64,000 nucleotides of DNA from Deltaproteobacteria bacterium (GCA_020853705.1 JADYYK010000086.1:43498-107497), one strand, 5' to 3'. Shown: positions 12,059 through 22,697, counted from the stretch's first letter. Program-made: numbers and translations. Notes: a model not told the origin generated them from the sequence alone.

Positions 12059-12403
12059 ATGGGCGACTGTCTGTTCTGCAAGATCATCGACAAGAAGATC
12101 CCCGCCAAGGTGGTCCACGAGGACGACCAGGTGATCGCCTTCCGGGACATCAACCCCCAGGCGCCCACACATGTCCTCGTGGTGCCAAAACGGCACGTGG
12201 CGACCCTCAACGATGTCACCGCGGCAGACCACGCCATGGTCGGCCACATGGTGACCACGGCGGCCGCGGTCGCCCGCTCCGAGGGTCACGCCGAGGCCGG
12301 CTGGCGCGCGGTGTGGAACGTCAACGCCGCCGCCGGGCAGACCGTCTTCCACATTCACCTGCACGTGCTGGGCGGGCGGGCACTGGGCTGGCCGCCCGGG
12401 TAG
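12059..12403 (+). CDS. Histidine triad (HIT/HinT-like) nucleotide hydrolase
   Basis: A 114-residue HIT protein. It carries the zinc-binding CLFCKII start of the HinT branch, the core DINPQAPTHVLVVPKRHV, and the C-terminal histidine triad HIHLHVL with the usual hydrophobic spacing. Members hydrolyse purine nucleoside phosphoramidates and aminoacyl-adenylates. The ATG at 12059 gives the canonical MGDCLFCKI start. It ends 14 bases before a Ser/Thr kinase gene on the same strand, but that gene has its own promoter-like hexamer. Confidence 0.93.
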   Translation: MGDCLFCKIIDKKIPAKVVHEDDQVIAFRDINPQAPTHVLVVPKRHVATLNDVTAADHAMVGHMVTTAAAVARSEGHAEAGWRAVWNVNAAAGQTVFHIHLHVLGGRALGWPPG

Positions 12404-12405
12404 GG

Positions 12406-12411
12406 TAGAAT
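12406..12411 (+). promoter_or_regulatory. -10-like hexamer, leaderless start of Ser/Thr kinase
   Basis: TAGAAT ends six bases before the GTG start of the kinase gene and just after the HIT stop codon. The GTG would be at or within one base of the transcript 5' end. Confidence 0.5.
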
Positions 12412-12417
12412 CGAGAG

Positions 12418-14327
<1,910 letters not shown>

Positions 14328-14331
<4 letters not shown>

Positions 14332-14870
14332 GAGCCGCCCTGCTGCTGCTGCTGGCCCTGTCCGCCTGTGGGCCGGGGCCCGAGGTGCCCATCGACGCCG
14401 CCGCGCCGGTGGACGGCCCGCCGCGCGAGGCGGCGCCGCCCGACGCCGCGCCGCTGGACGCCGACCTGCGCGATCGCCCCATGCGCGACTCCGACACCAT
14501 CACCTGCAGCGACCCGCTGGAGTCCAACGACGCCCGCGAGAGCGCGACCGATCTCCTGCACGGCGACATCAGCGTCGACCGGGTGGGGATCTGCACCGAC
14601 CTCGACACCGACTGGTACACCACCACGCCGATCGCCAACGGCTCGATCAGCTTCACCATCCGCTTCACGCACTATGACGGCGACCTGGTGCTGGACCTCA
14701 TGAACGGCAGCGGGGGCCTCTTGCAGCGCTCCGACACCTCGACCTTCGTGCGCGGCGAGGAGGTCATCCTGCTGCCGAACGCCCCCGCCAACGCCAAGAT
14801 CTTCGTGCGCGTGTCGGCCAAGCGCGCCGACGATCGGGTGCCGTACCTCCTGTTCGTCGACTACCTCTGA
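14328..14870 (+). CDS. Lipoprotein with PPC-like domain, coupled to kinase
   Basis: A 180-residue lipoprotein starting with GTG at 14328 and overlapping the kinase stop codon (GTGA). The signal is a run of Leu ending LSACG, so Cys14 is the lipidation site. An Ala/Pro/Asp-rich spacer precedes a domain resembling bacterial pre-peptidase C-terminal (PPC) beta sandwiches. The matching elements are an ESNDARESATDL opening, a DTDWYTTTP strand and THYDGDLVLDLMNGSG. It probably sits on the envelope and, being coupled to a PEGA-domain kinase, may work in the same sensory pathway. Partner and ligand are unknown. Confidence 0.8.
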
Positions 14871-14889
14871 CCTGCCGCCCGACTGCGAA

Positions 14890-14939
14890 CTGGATTCCTG
14901 GCGCGGACGGCGATAAAACAGCCGCCGCGCCTGATCCAG
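14890..14939 (+). terminator. Long imperfect hairpin after kinase-lipoprotein operon
   Basis: An outer CTGGAT/ATCCAG pair encloses GGCGCGG/CCGCGCC and CGGC/GCCG stems around the loop GATAAAACA. No T-run follows, so termination is likely but not certain. Confidence 0.5.
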
Positions 14940-15042
14940 ATCGCGCCCAGCGCCGTAATGAGACGTAAGCGGGCGTTCTGGCGGGCGTTTCTGGTGAGGC
15001 CACAGGCTGTTCAACGAAGTCTCGTTCAAGGAGAGCTGCACA

Positions 15043-15519
15043 ATGCGTAAGTTTTCGACTCTGATCGCGGTCACGCTGATGGTCTCGCTGGCCGCCTGCG
15101 GCGGCAGCTCGAAGAAGCCCGCCACCACCACCACCCCGACCACCGGCGGCACCAGCGCCAAGAAGAAGAGCCTCTACGATCGCCTCGGCGGTCTCGACGC
15201 CATCAAGCAGGTCATCGCCGACTTCGTGGGCAACGTCGCCGCCGACGAGCGCATCAACGGCCGCTTCGCCAACGCCGACATCGAACACCTCAAGACCATG
15301 CTGGTCGAGCAGGTCTGCGAGGCCACCGGCGGCCCCTGCAAGTACTCGGGCAAGGACATGGTCACCGCGCACACCGGCATGAACCTGACCGACGACGAGT
15401 TCAACGCCCTGGTCGAGGACCTGGTCACCACCCTCGACAAGTTCCAGGTCGCGCAGGCCGAGAAGGACGAGCTCCTCGGCGCCCTCGGCGGCATGAAGGG
15501 CGACATCGTCGGCAAGTAA
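15043..15519 (+). CDS. Lipoprotein group 1 truncated haemoglobin
   Basis: A 158-residue protein fusing a lipoprotein signal (SLAACGG, Cys19) and a Thr/Pro linker to a truncated globin. The globin starts with [20 protein letters not shown], the typical TrHbN A/B helix opening. It continues through [17 protein letters not shown] and has the presumed proximal histidine in MVTAH, followed by [15 protein letters not shown]. Group 1 globins bind O2 and NO and often act as NO dioxygenases. Lipid anchoring would put this one in the periplasm or on the outer membrane, which is unusual. An AAGGAG SD precedes the ATG. The gene is monocistronic, between two hairpins. Confidence 0.88.
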   Translation: MRKFSTLIAVTLMVSLAACGGSSKKPATTTTPTTGGTSAKKKSLYDRLGGLDAIKQVIADFVGNVAADERINGRFANADIEHLKTMLVEQVCEATGGPCKYSGKDMVTAHTGMNLTDDEFNALVEDLVTTLDKFQVAQAEKDELLGALGGMKGDIVGK

Positions 15520-15540
15520 GCGCAGCGCCGACGCCGAAAG

Positions 15541-15585
15541 CGACTCGGGCTGGACGCCTCGCGGTGTCCAGCCCGTCGCATTTTC
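15541..15585 (+). terminator. Bidirectional terminator between trHb and phoU
   Basis: A perfect nine-pair stem GGGCTGGAC/GTCCAGCCC (15547-15555 with 15566-15574), extended by CGAC/GTCG and followed by CATTTTC. It separates convergent genes. Confidence 0.75.
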
Positions 15586-15602
15586 GGCCTTCGGTGGCCG
15601 CG

Positions 15603-16274
15603 CTACGTGGTGTGCACGTGGCGGACGTCCTTGCCCTTGGCCAGGAAGATGGCCTGCTCGGCGATGTTGGTGGCGTGGTCGGCCACGCGCTCGAGGTGCT
15701 TGGCCACGAAGATGAGGCCGATGGCGCGCGTGATGGTGCGCGGGTCCTGCATCATGTAGGTGATGAGCTCGCGGAAGATCTGCACGAACAGGTCGTCCAC
15801 CATCTGATCGCGCTCGAGCACGCTGGTGGCCTTGTCGGCGTCGCCGTTCACGAAGGCGTCCAGCGCGTCCTTGAGCAGCTGCTGCGCCTCGCCCGCCATC
15901 TTCGGCAGGTCGATGTACGGCTTGAGCTGCTCGTCCTCGTTCAGGGCCACCGCGCGCTCGGCGATGTTGACCGCCAGGTCGCCGCAGCGCTCGAGGTCGG
16001 TCACGATCTTCAGCGCCGTGGTGATGAAGCGCAGGTCGCGCGCCGCCGGCTGACGCAGCGCGATCATCTTGACCGCCAGCTCGTCGACCTCCATCTCCAG
16101 CCGGTTGATGTCGCGGTCCGACTCGGTGGTGCGCTTGGCCAGCTCCTGGTCGCGCTGCACCAGCGCCCGGATGGCGTCGCTCAGGCGCTCCTCGACCTTG
16201 GCGGCCATCAGGAGGAGCTTGTCCTTGAGCGCCTTCAGCTCCTTGTCGAACTGCTTGAAGATGTGGTCACTCAC
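15603..16274 (-). CDS. phoU: Phosphate transport regulator PhoU
   Basis: A 223-residue all-helical protein with the two PhoU repeats. The first ends around DLRFITTALKIVTDLERCGDLAVNIAE and the second around ARAIGLIFVAKHLERVADHATNIAE; both carry the E(R)xxD metal-binding helix signature. PhoU links the Pst transporter to the PhoR kinase and silences the Pho response when phosphate is plentiful. Translation starts at GTG after an AAGGATC SD. It is the last gene of the pst operon, 37 bases after pstB. Confidence 0.95.
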   Translation of the reverse strand: MSDHIFKQFDKELKALKDKLLLMAAKVEERLSDAIRALVQRDQELAKRTTESDRDINRLEMEVDELAVKMIALRQPAARDLRFITTALKIVTDLERCGDLAVNIAERAVALNEDEQLKPYIDLPKMAGEAQQLLKDALDAFVNGDADKATSVLERDQMVDDLFVQIFRELITYMMQDPRTITRAIGLIFVAKHLERVADHATNIAEQAIFLAKGKDVRHVHTT

Positions 16275-16311
16275 TGCCGATCCTTTCGCCTCGCCCCGTC
16301 ACTCTCTATTG

Positions 16312-17124
16312 TCACCCATATCTCCCCGAGATGTAATCTTCGGTCTTCTTCTCGGTCGGGCGCGTGAAGATGCGCTCGGTCAGACCGAACTCGACCAGGT
16401 CGCCGAGCAGCATGAAACCCGTGTCCTGCGACACCCGGGCGGCCTGCTGCATGTTGTGGGTCACGATCACGATGGTGTACTGCTCGACGAGCTTCTGCAT
16501 CAGCTCCTCGACCTTCATGGTCGCGATGGGGTCGAGCGCCGAGCACGGCTCGTCCATCAGCAGGACCTCGGGCTCGACCGCGACCAGGCGCGCGATGCAC
16601 AGTCGCTGCTGCTGCTCTCCCGACAGCGTGAGCGCGTCGTCGTCGAGGTCATCCTTCAGCGTGTCCCAGAGATCGACCGAGCGCAGCGATTTTTCCACCA
16701 CGTCGCGCAGCCCGGCGCGGTTGCGCAGGCCGTGGGCGCGCGGCCCGTAGGCCACGTTGTCGAACACCGAGAGCGGGAACGGGTTGGGGCGCTGGAACAC
16801 CATGCCGACGCGCTTGCGCAGCGCCTCGACGTCGGTGGCGGGCGCGTAGATGTTCTTGCCGTCGAGCACGATCTCGCCGGTGGTGCGCACGCTGGGGATG
16901 AGGTCGTTCATGCGGTTCATCGCGCGCAGCAGGGTCGACTTGCCGCAGCCCGAGGGGCCGATCAGCGCGGTGATGCGCCGCTCGGTGACCTGCATGGAGA
17001 CCTTCTTGAGGGCCTGGAACGAGCCGTAGAACAGGTCGAAGTCCTTGACCTCGAGCTTGGCGGGGCCGCGCAGCGCGGTGCTGCTACCGCTGGAGCTGAC
17101 GTTGACGGTGGGCTTGGCGGTCAT
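16312..17124 (-). CDS. pstB: Phosphate ABC transporter ATPase PstB (altered signature motif)
   Basis: A 270-residue ATPase ending with the PstB hallmark [10 protein letters not shown]. Walker A is GPSGCGKST, the Q-loop VFQRPNPFP, Walker [14 protein letters not shown] and the H-switch VTHNMQQ; all are intact. The ABC signature, however, reads LSGEQQQR instead of LSGGQQQR (Glu codon at 16615-16617). The ATG overlaps the stop of the preceding pstB-like gene (ATGA). It powers phosphate import with PstS, PstC and PstA. With its neighbour it may form a heterodimer with unequal ATP sites. Confidence 0.95.
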   Translation of the reverse strand: MTAKPTVNVSSSGSSTALRGPAKLEVKDFDLFYGSFQALKKVSMQVTERRITALIGPSGCGKSTLLRAMNRMNDLIPSVRTTGEIVLDGKNIYAPATDVEALRKRVGMVFQRPNPFPLSVFDNVAYGPRAHGLRNRAGLRDVVEKSLRSVDLWDTLKDDLDDDALTLSGEQQQRLCIARLVAVEPEVLLMDEPCSALDPIATMKVEELMQKLVEQYTIVIVTHNMQQAARVSQDTGFMLLGDLVEFGLTERIFTRPTEKKTEDYISGRYG

Positions 17125-17906
17125 CCGAAGCGGCCTTCGATGTAGTCGCCCGTGCGCTGATCGTTGGGGCGGGTGAAGATCTTCGCCGTCGGCCCGTCCT
17201 CGACCAGCTCGCCCATCAGGAAGAAGGCGGTGCGGTCGGCGACGCGGGCGGCCTGCTTGGTGTTGTTGGTGACCAGCACGAAGGTGATGTTGCCCTTGAG
17301 CTCCTGCATCGACTGCTCGATCTTGTAGGTCGAGATCGGATCCAGCGCCGAGCACGGCTCGTCGAGCAGCACGATGTCGGGCTTGAGCGCCAGCGTGCGC
17401 GCCAGGCACAGGCGCTGCTGCTGGCCGCCCGACAGCGAGGTCCCCATCAGATCGAGGCGATCCTTGACCTCGTCCCACATGTGCGCCGAGCGCAGCGACT
17501 CCTCCACCAGGGCGTCGAGGTCGGCCTTCTTCCTGGTCCCGGCGATGCGGGGGCCGAAGGCGATGTTCTCGTAGATTGACCGCGGCAAGGGCTGTGGGGT
17601 GGCGAACACGATGCCGATGCGGCGGCGCAGCTTGGCCATCTTTTCGGCGCCGCGGATGGTCAGGATCTCGTCGTCATCGACCTTGATCGAGCCCTTGATG
17701 GCGGCGCCGTCGAGCTCGAGGCTCATGAGGTTGAGCGAGCGCAGGAACGAGGTCTTGCCGCTGCCGGCGGGCCCGATGATGCTGTGGATGGTGCTGCTGC
17801 GGATGTCGAAGGTCGCTGGCTTGAGCGCGACCTTGCCGCGATAGCGGATCTCGACGTCCTTGGCCGCGATCTTGACCAGCGCGTAGGTGCCTGAATCACC
17901 GCTCAT
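17121..17906 (-). CDS. Second PstB-type ATPase, lacking Q-loop Gln and H-switch
   Basis: A 261-residue PstB paralogue ending [10 protein letters not shown]. Walker A (GPAGSGKT), signature (LSGGQQQR) and Walker B ([13 protein letters not shown]) are canonical. The Q-loop is VFATPQPLP, with Ala for Gln (codon 17601-17603). The H-switch is VTNNTKQ, with Asn for His (codon 17265-17267). These losses should weaken hydrolysis at its own Walker site. The ATG overlaps the pstA stop and its stop overlaps the next pstB start, so it is firmly part of the operon. It is probably the non-equivalent partner of PstB rather than a pseudogene, because the frame and other motifs are well kept. Confidence 0.9.
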   Translation of the reverse strand: MSGDSGTYALVKIAAKDVEIRYRGKVALKPATFDIRSSTIHSIIGPAGSGKTSFLRSLNLMSLELDGAAIKGSIKVDDDEILTIRGAEKMAKLRRRIGIVFATPQPLPRSIYENIAFGPRIAGTRKKADLDALVEESLRSAHMWDEVKDRLDLMGTSLSGGQQQRLCLARTLALKPDIVLLDEPCSALDPISTYKIEQSMQELKGNITFVLVTNNTKQAARVADRTAFFLMGELVEDGPTAKIFTRPNDQRTGDYIEGRFG

Positions 17907-18763
17907 CTGAACTTCCTGGTGAAGCGGTTCATCAGCGTGTACGCCGCGACATTGATGAGCAGGATGGTGATGACCAGGACCGCCGCGGTGGCGTAGGCCT
18001 TGGGCTCCGAGATGCTCTCCATGGTCAGGGTGTAGAAGTGCACGCTCATGGTGCGCGTGGAGTCGAACAGCGAGTGCGGCATCTTGAGCGACACGCCCGA
18101 GGTGAAGATGACCGCGGCGGTCTCGCTGACCGAGCGCCCGACGCCCAGGATGATGCCGGTCAGGATGCCGGGCGCCGCCGCCGGCATGACCACGCGCACG
18201 ATGGCCTGCCACTTGGACGCGCCCAGCGACAGCGCAACCTCGCGGTAGCTCTGCGGCACCGCGCGCAGCGCCTCCTCCGAGGTGCGGATGATGGTGGGCA
18301 GGATCATGAACGCCAGCGTCAGTCCGCCCGACAGGATCGACCAGCCGAAACGCAGGTAGGTCACGAAGAAGGCGAAGCCGAACAGGCCGAAGATGATCGA
18401 CGGCACGCCGGCCAGCGACTCGGCGCCGAAGCGCACGATCCGCGTCAGCCGCCCCTCGCGGGTGTACTCGGCCAGGTAGATGGCGGCGCCGAGGCCGATC
18501 GGGGTCGCCACCACGACGCCGACGCCGGTGACGTACAGGGTGCCGACGATGGTCGAGAAGATGCCGCCCACCGAGCCCGAGCGGCGCGGCATCTCGGTCA
18601 GGAAGTCCCAGCCGACGTGGCCGAGGCCGCGACGCAGGACGAAGTAGATGATGTAGAACAGCACCCCGACCGTGGCCAGGGTCATGGCCCACAGCACCGC
18701 CTTGGCCACCACCTGGGCGTGGCGCGGATGCAGCAAGCGCGGCAAGCGCGGCAAGGTGATCAT
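17903..18763 (-). CDS. pstA: Phosphate ABC transporter permease PstA
   Basis: A 286-residue inner-membrane permease with six hydrophobic segments. It has the ABC-permease EAA loop EEALRAVPQSYREVALSLGASKWQAI and the PstA-typical LAGVPSIIFGLFGFAFF helix. It forms the translocation pore with PstC. It overlaps pstC upstream and the second pstB downstream by ATGA junctions. Confidence 0.95.
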   Translation of the reverse strand: MITLPRLPRLLHPRHAQVVAKAVLWAMTLATVGVLFYIIYFVLRRGLGHVGWDFLTEMPRRSGSVGGIFSTIVGTLYVTGVGVVVATPIGLGAAIYLAEYTREGRLTRIVRFGAESLAGVPSIIFGLFGFAFFVTYLRFGWSILSGGLTLAFMILPTIIRTSEEALRAVPQSYREVALSLGASKWQAIVRVVMPAAAPGILTGIILGVGRSVSETAAVIFTSGVSLKMPHSLFDSTRTMSVHFYTLTMESISEPKAYATAAVLVITILLINVAAYTLMNRFTRKFR

Positions 18764-19653
18764 GCGACCTCCACGCCGCCGGCCGGATCACCCTTGAGCT
18801 TGCGCTTGCGCTTCTTCTTGCGTCGCGCCAGCCCGGCCAGCGAGTTCAGCAGCATGATGATGATGAACAGCACGATGGCGGTCGCGAACAGCGCCTGCTC
18901 GTGCTGTCCCGAGGCGTACGACATCTCGAGCGCGATGTTGGCGGTCAAGGTGCGCACCGGCTTCAAGATCGAGTCGGGGATCTGCACGCTGTTGCCGGCC
19001 ACCATGATGACCGCCATGGTCTCGCCGACCGCGCGGCCCATGCCCAGGATGACGCCGGCCACGATGCCCGAGCGCGCCGCCGGGATGACGACGCCGGTGA
19101 TGGTCTGCCACTCGGTGGCGCCCAGCGCGCGGCTGCCCTCGCGGTAGCTGCGCGGCACCGCCTCGATGGCGTCGATGCTGATGCCGATGATGGTCGGCAG
19201 GATCATGATGCCGAGGATGATCGATGCCGCGAGCGCCGAGCTGCCGGTGCCGCCCAGGGCCGGGTTGTTCCGGATCCAGGGCACCAGGATCATCATGCCG
19301 ATGAAGCCGTAGACCACCGAGGGGATGCCGGCGAGCAGCTCGATGGTGGGCTTCAGGATCTTGCGCGCGCGCGGCGGAGCCATCTCGGCCAGGACGACGG
19401 CGCAGGCCAACCCCAGCGGCACGCCGATGATCAGCGCGCCGAAGGTCACGATGGCGGAGCCCACGATCATCGGCACCAGGCCGTAGTGGCCGCGGCTGGG
19501 CTGCCACACGGTGCCAGTCAGGAACTCGCCAGGGCCCTTGGAGAAGACGACGGGGAGGCCTTCGCGGAAGATGAAGATGGTGATGAGCGCGAGGATGCCG
19601 ATGGCTGACAGGGCTGCCAGCAGCAGGGCCTTCTCGATGACGCGGTCCTTCAT
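18760..19653 (-). CDS. pstC: Phosphate ABC transporter permease PstC
   Basis: A 297-residue permease starting MKDRVIEKALLL at 19653. Six membrane segments are visible. The family motifs IELLAGIPSVVYGFIGMM and the EAA loop IEAVPRSYREGSRALGATEWQTI are present. A basic tail (RRKKKRKRK) marks the cytoplasmic C-terminus. It follows pstS by 19 bases and is coupled to pstA. Confidence 0.95.
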   Translation of the reverse strand: MKDRVIEKALLLAALSAIGILALITIFIFREGLPVVFSKGPGEFLTGTVWQPSRGHYGLVPMIVGSAIVTFGALIIGVPLGLACAVVLAEMAPPRARKILKPTIELLAGIPSVVYGFIGMMILVPWIRNNPALGGTGSSALAASIILGIMILPTIIGISIDAIEAVPRSYREGSRALGATEWQTITGVVIPAARSGIVAGVILGMGRAVGETMAVIMVAGNSVQIPDSILKPVRTLTANIALEMSYASGQHEQALFATAIVLFIIIMLLNSLAGLARRKKKRKRKLKGDPAGGVEVA

Positions 19654-19672
19654 GAGCTCGCTTGGGCCCGGC

Positions 19673-20491
19673 CTACTTGGCGGGGACCAGGCCTTCCTTG
19701 CGCGCCAGCTCCTGACCCTCGGCCGACAGCACGTAGTCGATGAAGGCCTTGGCGGCGCCAGCGGGCTCGCCCTTGGTGATGAAGAGGAACGGGCGCTTGA
19801 CCGAGTAGGTGCCGTTGGCGACGTTGGCCTCGGTGGCCTCGACGCCACCGAGCTTGGCCGCCTTGACCTTGGGGGTCAGCTGGCCGATCGAGATGTAGCC
19901 GATGGCGGCCTCGTCACCGGTGACCATGGTGCGCACGCCGCCGGTCTGGCCTTGCACGATGGCGCTGGCGGCGATGTGCGCCTCCTTGCCCATGACCAGC
20001 TCCTCGAAGGCGCCGCGCGTGCCCGAGCCCTCCTCGCGGGTGATCACGGTGATGCCCTTGTCGGCGCCGCCGACGTCCTTCCAGTTGGTGATCTTGCCCG
20101 CGTAGATGTCGCGCACCTGCTCGACGGTCAGGTCACCGACCGGGTTCGAGGGGTGCATGATGACGGCGATGCCGTCGCGCGCCACCACGGTGGTGACCAG
20201 GCCGGCCTTCTCCTCTTCGTGCAGCTCGCGCGAGGACATGCCGATGGCGGCGGTGCCCTCCTTGACGGCCTTGATGCCGGCGGTGGAGCCACCGGCCTGG
20301 ACGTCGACCTGGCCGCCCTTGTACTCCTCGGCCCACTTCTCGGCGAACGGCTGCACCGAGGTCGACCCCGCGATGGTGATGGTGTCGGCCTTGCCGCCCC
20401 CGCCTCCCGATGACTTCTTCTTGCAGCCGGCGGCGCCGACGCTGGCGACCAGGGCCGCCGAGATGATCCAGGTGAGCTGCCTGCGCGACAT
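19673..20491 (-). CDS. pstS: Phosphate-binding lipoprotein PstS
   Basis: A 272-residue periplasmic binding protein with lipobox GAAGC. The phosphate-binding signatures are ITIAGSTSVQPFAEKWAEEY and the REEGSGTRGAFEELV loop, both hallmarks of PstS. The ATG at 20491 is set by a strong GGAGGT six bases upstream. It is the first pst gene after a Pho-box-like repeat, so expression should rise under phosphate starvation. Confidence 0.95.
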   Translation of the reverse strand: MSRRQLTWIISAALVASVGAAGCKKKSSGGGGGKADTITIAGSTSVQPFAEKWAEEYKGGQVDVQAGGSTAGIKAVKEGTAAIGMSSRELHEEEKAGLVTTVVARDGIAVIMHPSNPVGDLTVEQVRDIYAGKITNWKDVGGADKGITVITREEGSGTRGAFEELVMGKEAHIAASAIVQGQTGGVRTMVTGDEAAIGYISIGQLTPKVKAAKLGGVEATEANVANGTYSVKRPFLFITKGEPAGAAKAFIDYVLSAEGQELARKEGLVPAK

Positions 20492-20510
20492 GCGTGACCT
20501 CCGAGCGCAG

Positions 20511-20543
20511 GGATTACCGGGCCCGGGTGACATTCGTGTGACA
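20511..20543 (-). promoter_or_regulatory. Pho box and promoter of the pst operon
   Basis: Two TGTCAC repeats with an 11-base period lie on the minus strand (20543-20538 and 20532-20527). Ten bases further on comes a TAATCC -10-like hexamer (20516-20511), then the SD and ATG of pstS. This is the layout of PhoB-activated promoters, where the Pho box replaces the -35. Confidence 0.65.
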
Positions 20544-20560
20544 CCGTCGAAACGCAGCCG

Positions 20561-21958
20561 TTAAGATTCGGAAGCGGTTGGATTCACAGGTGGATCTGCG
20601 CTGGCAGGGGCTGGCGCGCCGGGCAGGTCGAACCAGAAGGTGACGCCTTTTCCGGCCTCGGAGGCGACCCCGATCTCGCCGCCCATGGCCTCGATGAGGT
20701 GCTTGGAGATGGCCAGGCCGAGGCCGGTGCCGCCGTCGCCGCGAGCGCGCCCGGCGTCGACCCGGTAGAAGCGCTCGAACAGGCGGTCGAGGTGCTGGGC
20801 CTCGATGCCGGGGCCGCTGTTCCAGACCTCGACCCGCGTGCGCCCGGCGTGCGGGGCGGCCGATAGCTTGATGGTGCCGCCCGCAGGGGTGTACTTGACC
20901 GCGTTGTCGAGCAGGTTGATGACGACCTGCTCGATCCAGTCGGCGTCGCCGAGGACGTGGCTGCCGGCGAGATCGCCGGTGACGGTGAGCTTCTTGTCGC
21001 GCGTCAGCGGGGTCACCAGGCGGATGGTGGCGGCGGCGATGGGGGCCAGGTCGACGTCGTTGCGCGCGACCTCGAGCTGGCGGCCCTCGACGCGGGCCAG
21101 GGTCAGGAGATCGGCGATGAGGCGGGTCAGCCGTTCGGCGTGGCGGTGGATGATCTCGACGAAGCGGCGCGCGTTGCGGGGGTCGTCGAGGGCGCCGTCG
21201 AGCAGCGTCTCGGCGTAGCCGCGCAGCGCGGTCACCGGGGTGCGCAGCTCGTGCGAGACGTTGGTGACGAAGTCGCGCCGGATGGTCTCCAGGCGGCGCA
21301 GCTCGGTGATGTCGTGCAACACGCAGATGGCGCCGCCCTCGTCGCCGGCGGTCCCGGGGCGGCGCGGCAGCGGGGCGGCGTGGGCGACCAGGGTGCGCGT
21401 CGGGCTGAGCAGGTGGATCTCGCGCTCGACGGTGGCGCCGGCGGCGGCCTCGCGCAGCGCCTCACCGAAGTCGGCCGAGCGCAGCACCTCGAGCGGCTCG
21501 CGGCCCAGGGTGACGACCTCGCCGATGAGGCCGCGGAAGGCGTCGTTGGCCAGCACGATGCGCCCGTCGGCGCCGGTGACCACGACGGCCTCGATCATGC
21601 CGTCGAGGATGGCCGACAGGCGGTCGCGCTCGCTGGTCAGGCCATCGAGGGCGGTGGCCAGCTCGCCGCGCAGGCGGCCGATGGCGAAGCCGATGTCGCG
21701 AAGCTCGCCGGCGGGGGCGCTGGCGCCGGCCCCGGGACGCCCGCTGTGCGCGCGCACCGAGTCGCGCAGCTCGCGCAGGGCGTTGGCGGTCGACCAGGCC
21801 GCCCACAGGCCGAAGCCGGCGGCGGCGAAGGCGACCGCCAGCGCCAGCGTGACCAGCGTGGGTGACAGCCGGATCGACGGCAGCGTGGTCGCGACCAGCA
21901 CGGCGCCGACCGCCGCGAAGGCGATGACCAGCAGGCGGACGGCGAGGCCGGAGCGCAC
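20561..21958 (-). CDS. phoR: Phosphate sensor histidine kinase PhoR
   Basis: A 465-residue membrane kinase. Two N-terminal hydrophobic helices (about 5-55) are followed by a HAMP-like stretch and a PAS domain (about 110-215). The dimerisation box has the phospho-acceptor [27 protein letters not shown], a sequence typical of PhoR. The N box is [14 protein letters not shown], and the G boxes are NSGPGI and [18 protein letters not shown]. It starts with GTG only 23 bases from the divergent yqeY gene. It precedes pstS on the same strand, but no phoB response-regulator gene is seen nearby. Confidence 0.92.
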   Translation of the reverse strand: MRSGLAVRLLVIAFAAVGAVLVATTLPSIRLSPTLVTLALAVAFAAAGFGLWAAWSTANALRELRDSVRAHSGRPGAGASAPAGELRDIGFAIGRLRGELATALDGLTSERDRLSAILDGMIEAVVVTGADGRIVLANDAFRGLIGEVVTLGREPLEVLRSADFGEALREAAAGATVEREIHLLSPTRTLVAHAAPLPRRPGTAGDEGGAICVLHDITELRRLETIRRDFVTNVSHELRTPVTALRGYAETLLDGALDDPRNARRFVEIIHRHAERLTRLIADLLTLARVEGRQLEVARNDVDLAPIAAATIRLVTPLTRDKKLTVTGDLAGSHVLGDADWIEQVVINLLDNAVKYTPAGGTIKLSAAPHAGRTRVEVWNSGPGIEAQHLDRLFERFYRVDAGRARGDGGTGLGLAISKHLIEAMGGEIGVASEAGKGVTFWFDLPGAPAPASADPPVNPTASES

Positions 21959-21965
21959 CAGAACA

Positions 21966-21974
21966 TGCTATATG
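21966..21974 (+). promoter_or_regulatory. Extended -10, leaderless start of yqeY
   Basis: TGCTATATG forms an extended -10 ending seven bases before the yqeY ATG, with no SD between. The opposite strand (CATATAGCA) may serve phoR. Confidence 0.45.
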
Positions 21975-21981
21975 TCCGCGC

Positions 21982-22440
21982 ATGCCGCTCGAGCAACTCT
22001 TGAATGACATGTTGAAAGAGGCCATGCGGGCCAAGGACGCCAAGACCGCCGGGGTCGTCCGCATGCTGAAGACCAAGGTGATGGAGAAGCGCACCTCCAA
22101 GGGCTTCACCGGCGAGGTCACCGACGCCGTGGTCGAGGACGTCATCGCGGCCTACAAGAAGCAGCTGCAGAAGGCCATCGGCGAGTTCGCCGGCAGCGGC
22201 GACAAGGGCAAGGAGCAGGTCGAGGAGATGGAGTTCGAGATCTCCTTCTGCGACAAGTTCCTGCCCAAGGGCATGGACGCCGCCGCGCTGGAGGTCGCCG
22301 TCAAGGAGGCCATCACGACCGCCGGGGCCACCGAGCCGGCGCAGGCGGGCAAGGTCGTGGGCGCCTTCATGAAGCTGCACAAGGGCAAGGCCGACGCCGC
22401 CGACGTCAAGAAGCTGGCCGAGAAGCTGCTGACCAAGTAA
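21982..22440 (+). CDS. GatB/YqeY domain protein
   Basis: A 152-residue soluble helical protein of the YqeY family, related to the tRNA-binding tail of GatB. It has the opening LEQLLNDMLKEAMRAKDAKTAGVVRMLKTKV, the central EEMEFEISFCDKFLPKGM segment (usually E...I...LP), and a C-terminal KVVGAFMKLHKGKADAADVKKLAEKLL. YqeY proteins probably interact with tRNA or the amidotransferase system; the exact role is unsettled. Confidence 0.92.
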   Translation: MPLEQLLNDMLKEAMRAKDAKTAGVVRMLKTKVMEKRTSKGFTGEVTDAVVEDVIAAYKKQLQKAIGEFAGSGDKGKEQVEEMEFEISFCDKFLPKGMDAAALEVAVKEAITTAGATEPAQAGKVVGAFMKLHKGKADAADVKKLAEKLLTK

Positions 22441-22457
22441 CGCGACCGCGGGGCTGG

Positions 22458-22697
22458 TCAGCTCGGGTGCATCAGCAGCCAGACCAGGGCCACCCCCAGG
22501 GCCAGCGAGCAGACCACGAAGATGCGGATCTGCAGGGTGTTGTCCTTGCCGGTGCGCCCGTTGTAGGTCGCCCCGCACGAACAGCGCGCGTGGCCGACCA
22601 GGCGCGGGCCGATGACGCCGCCCCACCAGGCGAAGTGCACCCACTCGCCATCGCTGCGCTTGCAGCGCGGGCAGGGCAGCAGCAGCGGATCCATCAT
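22458..22697 (-). CDS. Small zinc-ribbon membrane protein
   Basis: A 79-residue protein. An N-terminal CPRCKR and a later CSCGATYNGRTG supply two Cys pairs, consistent with a zinc ribbon. One C-terminal transmembrane helix (IFVVCSLALGVALVWLL) follows. Similar small Cys-ribbon/TM proteins are common in myxobacteria and planctomycetes, without known function. It is coupled by ATGA to the gene before it. Confidence 0.72.
   Translation of the reverse strand: MMDPLLLPCPRCKRSDGEWVHFAWWGGVIGPRLVGHARCSCGATYNGRTGKDNTLQIRIFVVCSLALGVALVWLLMHPS

Noticed and set aside
16312..17906. Second pstB as a decaying duplicate
   Set aside because: Frame, signature and Walker motifs are fully kept, and overlapping start/stop codons show it is maintained; only specific motif residues changed.
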